A stretch of DNA of 64,000 bases from contig NZ_JACGXL010000003.1 in the NCBI RefSeq assembly GCF_014138265.1, positions 1-64,000 on the forward strand, written 5' to 3'. The position numbers and the translations under genes are program-made. The DNA is from Dokdonella fugitiva. GTDB taxonomy: Bacteria; Pseudomonadota; Gammaproteobacteria; Xanthomonadales; Rhodanobacteraceae. Under the pieces are notes generated by a model. That model saw only the letters and a program-made list of their open reading frames with translations. It searched no databases and was not told the origin of the DNA. The number at the start of each line of letters is the position of its first letter. Position 1 is the stretch's first letter. Of the stretch, positions 17,794-26,405 are shown piece by piece.

Positions 17794-18243
17794 TCAGTCT
17801 TCGCCGGTGATCACGACCTTGACCGTCGTGTCGACGTCGGCGTGCAGGTGCACGTGCACGTCGAATTCGCCGATGTGGCGCAGCGGGCCTTCGCCCATCA
17901 CGACTTCGCTCTTGTCGAGCGCGATGCCGGCCTCGGTGAACGCCTCGGCGATGTCGCGCGGGCCGACCGAGCCGAACAGCTTGCCTTCCGGGCTCGCGTT
18001 CGCCTTGATCGTGACCGACGCGCCGTCGAGCTGCGCCTTGCGCGCTTCGGCGCCGGACAGCAGCTGGTTCGCCTTCGCCTCGTACTCGGCGCGGCGCTTC
18101 TCGAACTCGGCGATGTTCTCGGCCGTGGCGGCCGTCGCCTTGCCCTGCGGGACGAGGTAGTTGCGGCCGTAGCCCGGCTTGACCTTGACCTTGTCGCCGA
18201 GGGCGCCGAGGTTCTTCACTTTCTGGAGGAGGATGAGTTCCAT
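17794..18243 (-). CDS. rplI: Large ribosomal subunit protein bL9
   Basis: The protein has 149 residues, the standard L9 length. The N-terminal domain [32 protein letters not shown] (canonical, quoted here by MELILLQKV and [10 protein letters not shown]) binds 23S rRNA. A long central helix rich in Ala/Glu/Lys and the C-terminal domain with the GLFGSVG-like [11 protein letters not shown] follow. It is the last gene of rpsF-rpsR-rplI; about 160 bp separate it from rpsR, and a strong terminator follows. Confidence 0.97.
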   Translation of the reverse strand: MELILLQKVKNLGALGDKVKVKPGYGRNYLVPQGKATAATAENIAEFEKRRAEYEAKANQLLSGAEARKAQLDGASVTIKANASPEGKLFGSVGPRDIAEAFTEAGIALDKSEVVMGEGPLRHIGEFDVHVHLHADVDTTVKVVITGED

Positions 18244-18401
18244 GGGATTACCTATTCGTTAGCGTCGGAGATTCCGGCGCAGCTTTCGCTGTCCGAATTT
18301 GAGCGAGGCCGGCGGCTTCGCCGCCTCGCCCGTCGAGCCGCTGCGCGGCTTGGAGAGATCGTTCGCCGCGCGAACCGAAGCGGCCGACCTCTCGGCTTTC
18401 G

Positions 18402-18626
18402 TCAATGCGCGTCGCTGTACGGCAGCAGGGCGAGGAAGCGCGCGTGCTCGATCGCGGTGCCGAGCATGCGCTGGTAGCGCGCCTTGGTACCGGTGATGCG
18501 GCTCGGCACGATCTTGCCGGTCTCGCTGATGTACTGGCGCAGCATGTTGAGATCCTTGTAGTCGATCTCGGTCACGCCCTCGGCGGTGAAACGGCAGAAC
18601 TTCTTGCGGCGGAAGAACTTGGACAT
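18402..18626 (-). CDS. rpsR: Small ribosomal subunit protein bS18
   Basis: This is a 74-residue S18 protein with [27 protein letters not shown], the [17 protein letters not shown] core and [13 protein letters not shown]. It starts 30 bp after rpsF. No priB gene lies between rpsF and rpsR, unlike in enterobacteria. S18 forms a complex with S6 on 16S rRNA. Confidence 0.97.
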   Translation of the reverse strand: MSKFFRRKKFCRFTAEGVTEIDYKDLNMLRQYISETGKIVPSRITGTKARYQRMLGTAIEHARFLALLPYSDAH

Positions 18627-18656
18627 GGGAATATTCCTTCGGACCTGGGCGGTGGC

Positions 18657-19103
18657 TTATTCGGCGGCTTCGGCGGGAGCCGAGGCTTCCTCGCGCGGCG
18701 CGCGCTCGCGGCGCGGACGCGGCTCGTCGTCGTCGCTGCCGAAGCCGAAGCCTTCGTCGTCGCGGCGGCGGCCGCCCTTGTCGTCCTTGTTCTTCATGAT
18801 CGGCGACATCTCGGTCACCGCGTTCTCGCGCGTGACGATGAGGTGGCGCAGGACCGCGTCGTTGAAGCGGAAGCCCGACTGCAGCTCGGCCAGCACGGCG
18901 GCGCTGCACTCGACGTTCATGAGCACGTAGTGCGCCTTGGCGAGATGCTGGATCGGATACGCGAGCTGGCGGCGGCCCCAGTCCTCGAGGCGGTGGATCT
19001 TGCCGGTGTCGCCCTCGATCAGCGCCTTGTAGCGCTCGATCATCGCCGGGACCTGCTCGCTCTGGTCCGGATGGACCAGGAACACGATTTCATAGTGACG
19101 CAT
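18657..19103 (-). CDS. rpsF: Small ribosomal subunit protein bS6
   Basis: This 148-residue S6 begins [19 protein letters not shown] and has [18 protein letters not shown], followed by [15 protein letters not shown]. The ferredoxin-like core ends near residue 105. A tail of about 40 residues follows, rich in Asp, Glu and Arg; S6 tails are generally variable and in E. coli receive added glutamates. The ATG at 19103 follows AAGGAG. The long in-frame extension upstream of it is not used. A good promoter lies at 19202-19230. Confidence 0.96.
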   Translation of the reverse strand: MRHYEIVFLVHPDQSEQVPAMIERYKALIEGDTGKIHRLEDWGRRQLAYPIQHLAKAHYVLMNVECSAAVLAELQSGFRFNDAVLRHLIVTRENAVTEMSPIMKNKDDKGGRRRDDEGFGFGSDDDEPRPRRERAPREEASAPAEAAE

Positions 19104-19201
19104 GGTGGCTCCTTGTGGGTACCGCCGGGACGGATTTCCGGGCGGCAGCCTCCCGCAACGCGGTGAGGCAAGGCCTTCGCCATGCAGGCGAAGGGGCGCG
19201 G

Positions 19202-19230
19202 ATACTAATGGAATCAGGGGATTGGCGCAA
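19202..19230 (-). promoter_or_regulatory. Promoter of the rpsF operon
   Basis: On the minus strand TTGCGC and TAGTAT are separated by 17 bp, a good sigma70 match. The implied leader before rpsF is about 90 nt and contains a perfect 8-bp hairpin (19174-19181 with 19187-19194). That leaves room for S6:S18-type autoregulation, which is inferred only from known rpsF leaders. Confidence 0.55.
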
Positions 19231-19918
19231 CCGCCGCGGGGGAGCCCGCGGGCGCGGGCGCGGCGCCCCTGGCGCCGTCCCGCGGGGCCGGCCAAGGCTG
19301 CAGCCGCGCGATCGCGTTGACCGGCAGGATCATCGCGCGCTGCGCGCTGCGGTCGTAGACGAACACGTAGTTCGCGACCGCGCCAAGGTAGGTCCAGCTG
19401 GCTCCCGCGCCGGCCGCCAGCGGGTGCTCCTCGCCGTTCATCCAGACCTCGACGCGCGGCCCCTCGCCGCGACGGATCGCGTCGGACCGATAGCCCGCGT
19501 AGAGGCCGACGAAGGCCCAGCCGTAGACGACGACCACCATGAGGTAGCCGAGCTGGGTGTACCACATCTCGGCGACGCGCCATTCGAGGAAGCGCAGCCG
19601 CAGGCGCTGCCATGCGCTGAGCCTGGCCACCGAACGCAGGAATTGGAGGTTGCGCATGTCCTTGCGCCGGCTGCGCGCGTTGAACAGGTCCATGAGCCAG
19701 CACGCCGGGAACGTCGACAGCACGAGCACGAGGGCCATCGGCTGCTGCAGCCCGGCGACGAGAAAGTCGCTGATCTGCGACAGCGTCAGCACCGGGATGC
19801 CGAACGCACGGTAGAACCAGTAGTTGTAGAAGATGCCCGCCATCGCGACGAGCAGGTAGGCGAGCGTGATCGCGACGGCCGGCTCGCGCCGCAGCGTGTC
19901 GAACACGTGCGGCAGCAC
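19214..19918 (-). CDS. Membrane protein of unknown function
   Basis: This protein of about 234 residues is not recognised. It has three hydrophobic segments: around residues 15-40 ([19 protein letters not shown]), 50-75 ([17 protein letters not shown]) and 115-140 ([19 protein letters not shown]). A basic loop lies between the second and third. The tail is soluble and ends in an Ala/Pro-rich stretch. No ATG is available between the iscA-type stop and the first helix, so a GTG at 19918 is proposed; the start is uncertain. It lies 68 bp after the iscA-type gene. Confidence 0.6.
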   Translation of the reverse strand: MLPHVFDTLRREPAVAITLAYLLVAMAGIFYNYWFYRAFGIPVLTLSQISDFLVAGLQQPMALVLVLSTFPACWLMDLFNARSRRKDMRNLQFLRSVARLSAWQRLRLRFLEWRVAEMWYTQLGYLMVVVVYGWAFVGLYAGYRSDAIRRGEGPRVEVWMNGEEHPLAAGAGASWTYLGAVANYVFVYDRSAQRAMILPVNAIARLQPWPAPRDGARGAAPAPAGSPAAVAPIP

Positions 19919-19986
19919 GTTCCGCAGCGGTGAAACGACGGTCGGCAGCTCGGACGGAAGGCGCGGCCGCGATTCCGCCGCGCCGC

Positions 19987-20322
19987 TCAAGCGGGCGTCT
20001 CGACCGTGAAGCTCTCGCCGCAGCCGCATTCGCCGGTCGCGTTCGGATTGCGGAACACGAACGTCGCGTTGAGGCCCTGGCGCTGGAAGTCGATCTCGGT
20101 GCCGTCGACGAACGGCAACGCCTTGCGGTCGACGATCACCCGCACGCCGTCCTGCTCGAACACGGTGTCGTCGCCGGCGACCGCGGTGGCGAGGTCGACC
20201 GTGTAGCCGAAGCCGGAGCAGCCGGTGCGCTTGATGCCGAAGCGCACGCCGCACGCCTGCGGGTCCTTCGCGAGGAAGTCCTGCATGCGTTCGCGCGCGG
20301 CGGTGGTGAGCTGGATCGTCAT
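19987..20322 (-). CDS. IscA/SufA/ErpA-type iron-sulfur cluster carrier
   Basis: This 111-residue A-type carrier has the three conserved cluster-ligand cysteines: C35 in TGCSGFGY, and C99 and C101 in GECGCGESF. It passes Fe-S clusters to apo-proteins. Which member it is (IscA, SufA or ErpA) cannot be decided from sequence alone; no isc or suf genes lie nearby. The ATG at 20322 gives the standard [10 protein letters not shown]-terminus. It is divergent from asnS. Confidence 0.9.
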   Translation of the reverse strand: MTIQLTTAARERMQDFLAKDPQACGVRFGIKRTGCSGFGYTVDLATAVAGDDTVFEQDGVRVIVDRKALPFVDGTEIDFQRQGLNATFVFRNPNATGECGCGESFTVETPA

Positions 20323-20496
20323 GGGTCTCGTATCGCACATGCGGCCCTGGCGCGGCCGCGTCGTCCGTCGCGATCCGCAGGGATCGCATCCACCGCGGAT
20401 CATAGCGCGGCGCACTGCCCTGCGACCGATTCCGCTATCATCGCCGATCGTTCTCGGCCCCGCCGAGCTGGGTATTCCGATCGGGAGTTTCAAGGT

Positions 20497-21918
20497 ATGT
20501 CCGACGTCGACGGCGACGTGAGAGTGGTGGACGTTAAGCATGCGCTGTCGGGCGCGATCGCGCCGGGAACCAAGGTGCGCATCAACGGCTGGGTACGCAC
20601 GCGCCGCGACTCGAAGGCCGGGCTGTCGTTCGTCAGCCTCAGCGACGGCTCCTGCTTCGATCCGATCCAGGTCGTCGCGCCGAACACGCTCGCCAACTAC
20701 GAAGGCGAGGTGCTGCACCTCACCGCGGGTTGCGCGATCACCGCCGAGGGCGAGCTCGTCGCTTCGCAGGGCAAGGGCCAGTCGTTCGAAGTGCAGGCGA
20801 GCTCGCTGGCCGTGCTCGGCTGGATCGACGACCCGGAAACCTATCCGATCCAGCCCAAGCCGCATTCGCCGGAATTCCTGCGCGAAGTCGCCCACCTGCG
20901 TCCGCGCACGAACCTGTTCGGCGCGGTCAGCCGCGTGCGCCACACGATCGCGCAGGCGATCCACCGCTATTTCGACGAGCATGGCTACTTCTGGGTCAAC
21001 ACGCCGATCATCACGACTTCGGACACCGAAGGCGCGGGCGAGATGTTCCGCGTCTCGACGCTCGACCTCATGAACCTGCCGAAGACCGACAAAGGCGCGG
21101 TCGATTTCCGCAAGGACTTCTTCGGCAAGGAAGCGTTCCTCACCGTGTCCGGCCAGCTGAACGTCGAGGCGTACTGCCTCGCGCTGAGCAAGGTGTACAC
21201 GTTCGGCCCGACGTTCCGCGCGGAGAACTCGCACACGACGCGCCACCTCGCCGAATTCTGGATGGTCGAGCCCGAGATCGCGTTCGCCGACCTCGCCGAG
21301 GACGCGCGCGTCGCCGAGGAGTTCCTCAAGTTCATCTTCCGCATGGTGCTCGCCGAACGTCCCGACGACATGGCGTTCTTCGCCGAGCGCGTCGAGAAGA
21401 CGGCGATCTCGCGCCTCGAGGCGATCATCGCCGCGCCGTTCGCGCAGATCGACTACACCGACGCGGTCGAGATCCTGAAGAAGTCCGGCCGCAAGTTCGA
21501 CTATGCGGTCGAATGGGGCGCGGACCTGCAGACCGAGCACGAGCGCTTCCTCACCGAGGAATACGTCGGCGGGCCGGTGGTCGTGAAGAACTACCCGGAG
21601 AAGATCAAGGCGTTCTACATGCGCCTCAACGACGACGGCCGCACCGTCGCGGCGATGGACCTGCTCGCGCCCGGCATCGGCGAGATCATCGGCGGCTCGC
21701 AGCGCGAGGAACGCCTCGACATCCTCGACAAGCGCATCGCCCAGTTCGGCCTCGATCCGAAGATGTATTCGTGGTACCGCGACTTCCGCCGCTACGGCAC
21801 CGTGCCGCACGCGGGCTTCGGCCTCGGCTTCGAACGGCTCGTCGTCTACGTCTGCGGCCTCGCCAACATCCGCGACGCGATCCCGTACCCGCGCGCGCCG
21901 GGTTCGGCGGAGTTCTAG
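20497..21918 (+). CDS. asnS: Asparaginyl-tRNA synthetase
   Basis: This 473-residue class IIb synthetase starts with an OB-fold anticodon domain ([17 protein letters not shown]). The catalytic core has class II motif 2 with [20 protein letters not shown], and motif 3 with [13 protein letters not shown]. The FRAENS / TTRHLAEF wording is typical of AsnRS and distinguishes it from AspRS. The ATG at 20497 follows GGGAG. The frame is open upstream of the ATG, but that region overlaps the divergent iscA-type gene and is not coding. Confidence 0.97.
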   Translation: MSDVDGDVRVVDVKHALSGAIAPGTKVRINGWVRTRRDSKAGLSFVSLSDGSCFDPIQVVAPNTLANYEGEVLHLTAGCAITAEGELVASQGKGQSFEVQASSLAVLGWIDDPETYPIQPKPHSPEFLREVAHLRPRTNLFGAVSRVRHTIAQAIHRYFDEHGYFWVNTPIITTSDTEGAGEMFRVSTLDLMNLPKTDKGAVDFRKDFFGKEAFLTVSGQLNVEAYCLALSKVYTFGPTFRAENSHTTRHLAEFWMVEPEIAFADLAEDARVAEEFLKFIFRMVLAERPDDMAFFAERVEKTAISRLEAIIAAPFAQIDYTDAVEILKKSGRKFDYAVEWGADLQTEHERFLTEEYVGGPVVVKNYPEKIKAFYMRLNDDGRTVAAMDLLAPGIGEIIGGSQREERLDILDKRIAQFGLDPKMYSWYRDFRRYGTVPHAGFGLGFERLVVYVCGLANIRDAIPYPRAPGSAEF

Positions 21919-21979
21919 CGCCGATGACCGCATTCACCCAACCGGACGCACGCGGCGGAAAGCCCGGGGGACCCGTCTA

Positions 21980-22303
21980 GTGCCCGCCTCCGCCTGGCAT
22001 CAGTTCTTATTCATCTTGGGCCTCGGCGCCGCCGTCGCAGGGCTCACGACCTACTTGATCACCTGGATGCTCGTCGCCGTGCACCTGCGCGACCGCCACC
22101 CGACCGAACACGCGCGCCTCGGCGGCTTCCTGTTCGCGCCGCACGCGTTCGGCTGGTACCTCGCCTGCCGCTACCGCGCGCTGCGCGACCACGGCCTCAA
22201 TGCGCTCGGCACACCGGGCAGCCTCGGCGCCTGGGCGATCGTGCTTGGCGCTGCGGCCGCGGTCATCGCCAAGCTGCTGTCGCTGACCGGAGCCTCGCCA
22301 TGA
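21980..22303 (+). CDS. Small membrane protein with two TM helices
   Basis: This 107-residue protein starts at a GTG. It has a hydrophobic helix at each end (about residues 9-33 and 83-103) and an amphipathic middle with HPTEHARLGGF and WYLACRYRALRDHG. It is not recognised. The outline resembles UspB (two helices with a WY-x-x-x-RYR loop), but the match is too weak to call. It overlaps the next gene by ATGA and follows asnS by 61 bp. Confidence 0.6.
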   Translation: MPASAWHQFLFILGLGAAVAGLTTYLITWMLVAVHLRDRHPTEHARLGGFLFAPHAFGWYLACRYRALRDHGLNALGTPGSLGAWAIVLGAAAAVIAKLLSLTGASP

Positions 22304-22605
22304 GTTCCGACGCTTCGCAGTGGTGGCTCGCCGCGCTCGGCGACACACTGATCTGGGCCCGCCTCGACGTGCTCGACTCGGGCATCGCCGAAGTGTTCGA
22401 CAACGACGGGCGCGTGCTGCGCTACGACGACGAAACCGCCGCGCGCATGGCCCTGCTCGACGCCGAGTTCCGCGCGTTCGACGGCATCGACGCCGACGAT
22501 GCCGCGGCGATGGGCTTCGACCTCGACGAGATCGAACCGCCGCGCGGCGACAGCGACGAGGAACTGCTCACCCGGATGATCCAGAAACTCCCGCCGCGGC
22601 ATTGA
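22300..22605 (+). CDS. Small acidic protein of unknown function
   Basis: This is a 101-residue soluble, very acidic protein. It starts with SQWWLAALGDTLIWARLDVLDSG and ends in a Glu/Asp-rich region with DEELLTRMIQKLPP. It is not recognised. The 4-bp ATGA overlap with the membrane protein upstream indicates co-translation, so the two probably act together. Confidence 0.6.
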   Translation: MSSDASQWWLAALGDTLIWARLDVLDSGIAEVFDNDGRVLRYDDETAARMALLDAEFRAFDGIDADDAAAMGFDLDEIEPPRGDSDEELLTRMIQKLPPRH

Positions 22606-22637
22606 TCCTTTCGCGAGGCAAGCCGAGGACGAAAGCG

Positions 22638-22787
22638 GAAGATTGAAACACGAAGGACACGAAGGACACGAAGAAGAGCCATCGACGAACGGCCTGCAAG
22701 GATTCGCGCGCAGCTACGCCTTCGGGCGCTCCATGGTCTGATCTGATTTTTCTTCGTGTCCTTCGTGTCCTTCGTGTTTCAGGCTTC
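22638..22787. repeat. 150-bp inverted-repeat element with CTTCGTGTC arms
   Basis: The 36-bp terminal arms (22638-22673 and 22752-22787) are reverse complements with two mismatches. Each arm contains the direct repeat CGAAGGACA or its complement. The interior (about 78 bp) holds GCTCCATGGTCTGATCTGA. The element lies between genes and encodes nothing. Translating it gives repetitive Val-Leu-Arg or Phe-Val-Ser runs, a known source of false genes. A second, more decayed copy is at 17586-17724. Confidence 0.75.
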
Positions 22788-22819
22788 TGCTCCCCACGTA
22801 GAAACCGGAGCACGACGAC

Positions 22820-23608
22820 ATGAACCTCGACCTCACCGGCAAGCACGCGCTCGTCTGCGGCGGCTCGCAGGGCATCGGCAAGGCCGCCGCGATCGAACTC
22901 GCGCTGCTCGGCGCCGACGTGACCCTGCTCGCGCGCACGCAGGAATCACTCGATGCGGCCGTCGCCGCGCTGCCGAAGACGCACGCGGCGCAGGCGCACG
23001 CGACGATCGCGGCCGACATGCGCGACCACGCGACGCTGCGCGCGAACGTCGAAGCCGCGGCCGGCGCGCGCGCGGTGCACGTCTTCGTCAACAACACCGG
23101 CGGGCCGCCGGGCGGCACCGCGCATGCGGCCGGCATCGACGACTACCTTGCCGCGTTCAACCAGCACCTCGTCGCCGCGCAGACCCTGCTGCAGGCGCTG
23201 CTGCCCGGCATGAAGGCGGCCGCCTACGGGCGCGTCGTCAACGTGATCTCGACCTCGGTCAAGGAACCGATCAGGAACCTCGGCGTGTCGAACACGATCC
23301 GCGGCGCGACCGCGAGCTGGGCGAAGACGCTCGCCGGCGAACTCGGTGCGCACGGCATCACGGTCAACAACGTGCTGCCCGGCTACACGCAGACTCAGCG
23401 CCTCGAACAGATCCTCGCCGAGCGCACGCGCGCGACCGGCAAGAGCGCCGCGGAGATCGAGCACGCGATGCTCGCGAGCGTGCCCGCGGGCCGCTTCGCC
23501 AAGCCGGCCGAGATCGCCGCGGTGATCGCGTTCCTCGCTTCGCCCGCGGCCGCCTACGTCAACGGCGTCAACGTCCCCGTCGACGGCGGCCGCACGCTGT
23601 CGCTGTGA
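22820..23608 (+). CDS. SDR family oxidoreductase with altered catalytic site
   Basis: This 262-residue short-chain dehydrogenase/reductase has the Rossmann motif GGSQGIGKA (residues 14-22) and NNTGG (91-95). The strand ends VISTS with S144 or S146 as the catalytic Ser candidate. The usual Y-x-x-x-K is missing: the aligned segment reads S157-N-T-I-R161. The C-terminus has NNVLPGYT and VNVPVDGGRTLSL, as in FabG-like proteins. It may therefore have different chemistry or be a non-catalytic member. It stands alone, downstream of the inverted-repeat element, and converges on the TonB receptor. Confidence 0.8.
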   Translation: MNLDLTGKHALVCGGSQGIGKAAAIELALLGADVTLLARTQESLDAAVAALPKTHAAQAHATIAADMRDHATLRANVEAAAGARAVHVFVNNTGGPPGGTAHAAGIDDYLAAFNQHLVAAQTLLQALLPGMKAAAYGRVVNVISTSVKEPIRNLGVSNTIRGATASWAKTLAGELGAHGITVNNVLPGYTQTQRLEQILAERTRATGKSAAEIEHAMLASVPAGRFAKPAEIAAVIAFLASPAAAYVNGVNVPVDGGRTLSL

Positions 23609-23620
23609 TGGTGTTTCGTT

Positions 23621-23661
23621 TCACGCCTTCCACCCGCGGCAAGCGCGGGTGGAAGGCGTGA
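23621..23661. other. 18-bp perfect hairpin between convergent genes
   Basis: Perfect 18-bp arms (23621-23638 and 23644-23661) enclose a 5-base loop between the SDR and TonB-receptor 3' ends. No T-run follows on either strand. It probably acts as an RNA 3' end or protection structure. Confidence 0.55.
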
Positions 23662-23668
23662 GGCGCGC

Positions 23669-26191
23669 TCAGAAGTCGTAGTCGAGGCGCACGTAGTACG
23701 AACCGCCGTTGATGCCGAACGGGCAGGTCTCCCAGCAGTAGGTGAAGCCGAGTTGCGGGAACGGAAAGCCGTTCGTGCGATCCCACTTGTCGGGGTAGGT
23801 GTCGAAGATGTTGCTGCCACCGACCGACAGACGCGCGTTCTGGTTGAAGTTGTAGGCGACGTTGAGGTCGAACAGCCACTTGCCGCCCCACTCCTGGATG
23901 ATGCCCGGCGTGAAACCCTGCCCTTCCACCGATCCGAAGTAGTTCGCGCGGCCGGTCACGTCCCACGCGCCGCGCTTGTAGTCGGCGCTGAGCACGTAGT
24001 GCTCGCGCGGCTGGCCTTTCTCGACGAGCGTGACCTGGGTGTCGTCGAACAGCACGTTCGGTGGCAGGATCGACGACTGCGACTTGCGCCGCGTCACCTT
24101 CGTGTGGCTGAAGTTGGCGTCGGCCGACAGGGTCAGCTCGTCGCCGTTGTCGAACGGGATGTCGTGTTCGACGACGAGGTCGAGGCCGGTCGTGCGCGTG
24201 TCGATCGCGTTGGTGAAGAACAGCACCTGGCCGACGTGCAGCGGATCGAGGATGCGGCGGATCGGGCAGTTCGACAGGTCGGCGTTGCAGGTCGCCGCAT
24301 CCTCGGGCGCGATGTTGCTCGAGAAGATGATGCGGTTGTCGATGTTGATGCGGTAGACGTCGGCGGTGAAGCGCGTGTGGTCGGCCGGCTGGGCGACGAT
24401 GCCGAGGCTGCCGTTGACCGACGTTTCCTCGCGCAGCGGCTGGATGCCGAACGCGTGCGTGACCGCGCTGTCCTGGCGCGCGGTCAGCGTGTCGGTGAGC
24501 ACGCCCGCGGCGTTGAGGTTGGTCGATACCTGGCTGTACAGCGCCTGCTGCACACCCGGTGCGCGGAAGCCGTTGGCGATCGTGCCGCGCACGGCGAACT
24601 GCGGCGTGAAGTCGAAGCGACCGGTGAGCTTGCCGGTCAGCGTGCTGCCGAAGTCGGAGTAGTGCTCCCAGCGCGCGGCGGCGCTCGCGAGGAAGCGATC
24701 GGTGAGCTGGTTCTCGGCGTCGATGTACAGCGCGACGTTGTCGCGTCCGTCGTCGACCGCGGTCTCCGGCGTGAAGCCGGGGAAGCCCTGAGCGCCCGGC
24801 GCGGCGATGCCGCCGGTCTGGTCGAGGATCTGGATCGCGCGGTTGTTGGTGCGGCCGTAGGCCCACGACGCGGGTTCGCCGGGCGTGATCTCGTAGTTCT
24901 CGTCGCGATATTCGAAACCGGTGCCGATGTAGACCGGCCCGGTGCCGATGCCCCAGTCCGCGGAACCCTTGAAGTCGACGTCGAAGGTGGTCTGGTCGTA
25001 GGCAAGCCCGCCGGTGAACATCGTCGTCGGTGACTGCGCGTAGATGCCGCCGGCCGGGTTCGGTTCGTACCACCAGCTCACGTTGACCGAGTTGCCTTCG
25101 TGGAAGTCGAACTTGTTGCGTCCCCAGTTGAGCGAGACGTCGTAGGTCCAGGCGTCGTTGACCGGGCCGCGGAAGCCGGCGGCGAGCGAGCCGTCGGTGG
25201 TCTTGGTGAGCAGGTTCGGCAGGAACCCGTTCGGGTACAGGTCGGGAACCGTGCGGCCGTCGCCGGCGGTGCGGAAGAAGCCGGAGGAGTCACCCTTGCG
25301 TCGCGACGCGCCGCCGAACCAGTACAGCTCGCCCGGGCCGAGCGGCAGGCCGCCGTTGAGCCAGAAGTAGAGGTCCTTGGCGATCGGGTCACCGATGCGC
25401 TGCGTCACGCGCGGCGGATCGACGCGCAGTTCGTCCTTGCCGGCGCGATTGGTTTCGTCGCGGTGGCGGTATTCGAGCGACAGGTTGTTGTAGCCGCCGT
25501 CGCCGAACTTGAAGCCGGTGTTGACGCTGCCGCTGTAGGTCTCGCCGTCGCCCTCGTAGGTCTGGCCCCACTGCCACGAGGTCTGCGTCTCGTCGGTCTG
25601 CTTCTTGAGGATGATGTTGACCACGCCGCCGATCGCGTCGGAGCCGTACTGCGCGGCGGCACCGTCGCGCAGCACCTCGATGTGGTCGATCATCGACTCG
25701 GGGATCGCGTTGATGTCGGTGCCGGCGGAACCGCGGCCGACCGTCTGCTGCACGTTGACGAGCGCCTGCTGATGGCGGCGCTTGCCGTTGATGAGCACGA
25801 GTACCTGGTCCGGCCCGAGCCCGCGCAGCGTGACCGGGCGGATGATGTCGGTGCCGTCGCTGATGAAGGTCGTCGAGAAGTTCACCGACGGCTCGAGCGT
25901 CTGCAGCAGCTTGCCGACCTCGAGCGAGCCGCTCGAACGCAGCGCCTCGCGGCCGATCTGATCGATCGGCGTCGGCGAGTCCTGCACCGTGTGCCCTTTC
26001 GCGCGCGATCCGGTCACGGTGATCGTGCCGAGCTGCTGCGCGCTGCGTGCCTCGTCCTGCGACGGGTCCTGCGCGGCGGCATCGGCGGTGGTGGTTTCGT
26101 CGGCGTGGGCGGTCAGTGCGACGAGCAGGGCGATCGCGAGTGCATTGCGCGTGAGCGCGGCTGCGCGCCGCGCAGGGTGTGCGTAGTTCAA
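23669..26191 (-). CDS. TonB-dependent outer-membrane receptor
   Basis: This 840-residue outer-membrane receptor has a signal peptide ending near ALTAHA. A TonB-box-like TITVTGSRAKG follows at about residues 56-66. The plug domain has RPVTLRGLGPDQVLVLINGK, IEVLRDGAAAQYGSDAIGGVVNI (visible as DGAAAQYGSDAIGG) and IILKK. The long beta-barrel ends with the aromatic YYVRLDYDF. It belongs to the iron-complex/OMR-like group. The ligand cannot be deduced, as no uptake genes adjoin it. A strikingly AT-rich patch (26291-26318) lies about 100 bp upstream and may hold its promoter. Confidence 0.92.
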   Translation of the reverse strand: MNYAHPARRAAALTRNALAIALLVALTAHADETTTADAAAQDPSQDEARSAQQLGTITVTGSRAKGHTVQDSPTPIDQIGREALRSSGSLEVGKLLQTLEPSVNFSTTFISDGTDIIRPVTLRGLGPDQVLVLINGKRRHQQALVNVQQTVGRGSAGTDINAIPESMIDHIEVLRDGAAAQYGSDAIGGVVNIILKKQTDETQTSWQWGQTYEGDGETYSGSVNTGFKFGDGGYNNLSLEYRHRDETNRAGKDELRVDPPRVTQRIGDPIAKDLYFWLNGGLPLGPGELYWFGGASRRKGDSSGFFRTAGDGRTVPDLYPNGFLPNLLTKTTDGSLAAGFRGPVNDAWTYDVSLNWGRNKFDFHEGNSVNVSWWYEPNPAGGIYAQSPTTMFTGGLAYDQTTFDVDFKGSADWGIGTGPVYIGTGFEYRDENYEITPGEPASWAYGRTNNRAIQILDQTGGIAAPGAQGFPGFTPETAVDDGRDNVALYIDAENQLTDRFLASAAARWEHYSDFGSTLTGKLTGRFDFTPQFAVRGTIANGFRAPGVQQALYSQVSTNLNAAGVLTDTLTARQDSAVTHAFGIQPLREETSVNGSLGIVAQPADHTRFTADVYRINIDNRIIFSSNIAPEDAATCNADLSNCPIRRILDPLHVGQVLFFTNAIDTRTTGLDLVVEHDIPFDNGDELTLSADANFSHTKVTRRKSQSSILPPNVLFDDTQVTLVEKGQPREHYVLSADYKRGAWDVTGRANYFGSVEGQGFTPGIIQEWGGKWLFDLNVAYNFNQNARLSVGGSNIFDTYPDKWDRTNGFPFPQLGFTYCWETCPFGINGGSYYVRLDYDF

Positions 26192-26290
26192 GGCAGTCTC
26201 TCCCCATGCGAAGCCGGCTGGGCCGGCGTTGGTCCGAGAAGCTCTCGGAACAGCGGCAGCCTGCCGCTCTCCCGGCGGCGGCTGCTAAGG

Positions 26291-26318
26291 AATTATTAAC
26301 ATATCTTTACAAGTCGAC
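26291..26318 (-). promoter_or_regulatory. AT-rich patch upstream of the TonB-dependent receptor
   Basis: About 28 bp of strongly AT-rich sequence (GAATTATTAACATATC and flanks) stands out in GC-rich surroundings, between the receptor and the divergent trhO. It is a likely promoter or activator site, although no well-spaced -35/-10 pair could be fixed. Confidence 0.35.
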
Positions 26319-26405
26319 GCGGACCCGCACCGCCAAAACCGTGATCGACCTCACGCTTCGGCCGCATCCGAGGCCGGCAGCGCCGGTCCCGGTAGAATCC
26401 GCGCC

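Noticed and set aside
19987-21933. A 648-codon minus-strand frame across asnS
   Set aside because: Only its last 111 codons (the iscA-type gene) are real. The remainder is antisense to asnS and of shadow composition.
21980-22303. Identification as UspB
   Set aside because: Two helices and a WY-x-x-x-RYR stretch are suggestive, but the similarity is too short to support the name.
22568-22846. Small frames with FVSFVSFVF or VLRVLRVLR runs
   Set aside because: These are translations of the CTTCGTGTCC inverted-repeat element, a known kind of false gene.
26192-26405. A Fur box upstream of the TonB-dependent receptor
   Set aside because: The AT-rich patch does not match the GATAATGATAATCATTATC pattern well enough on either strand.
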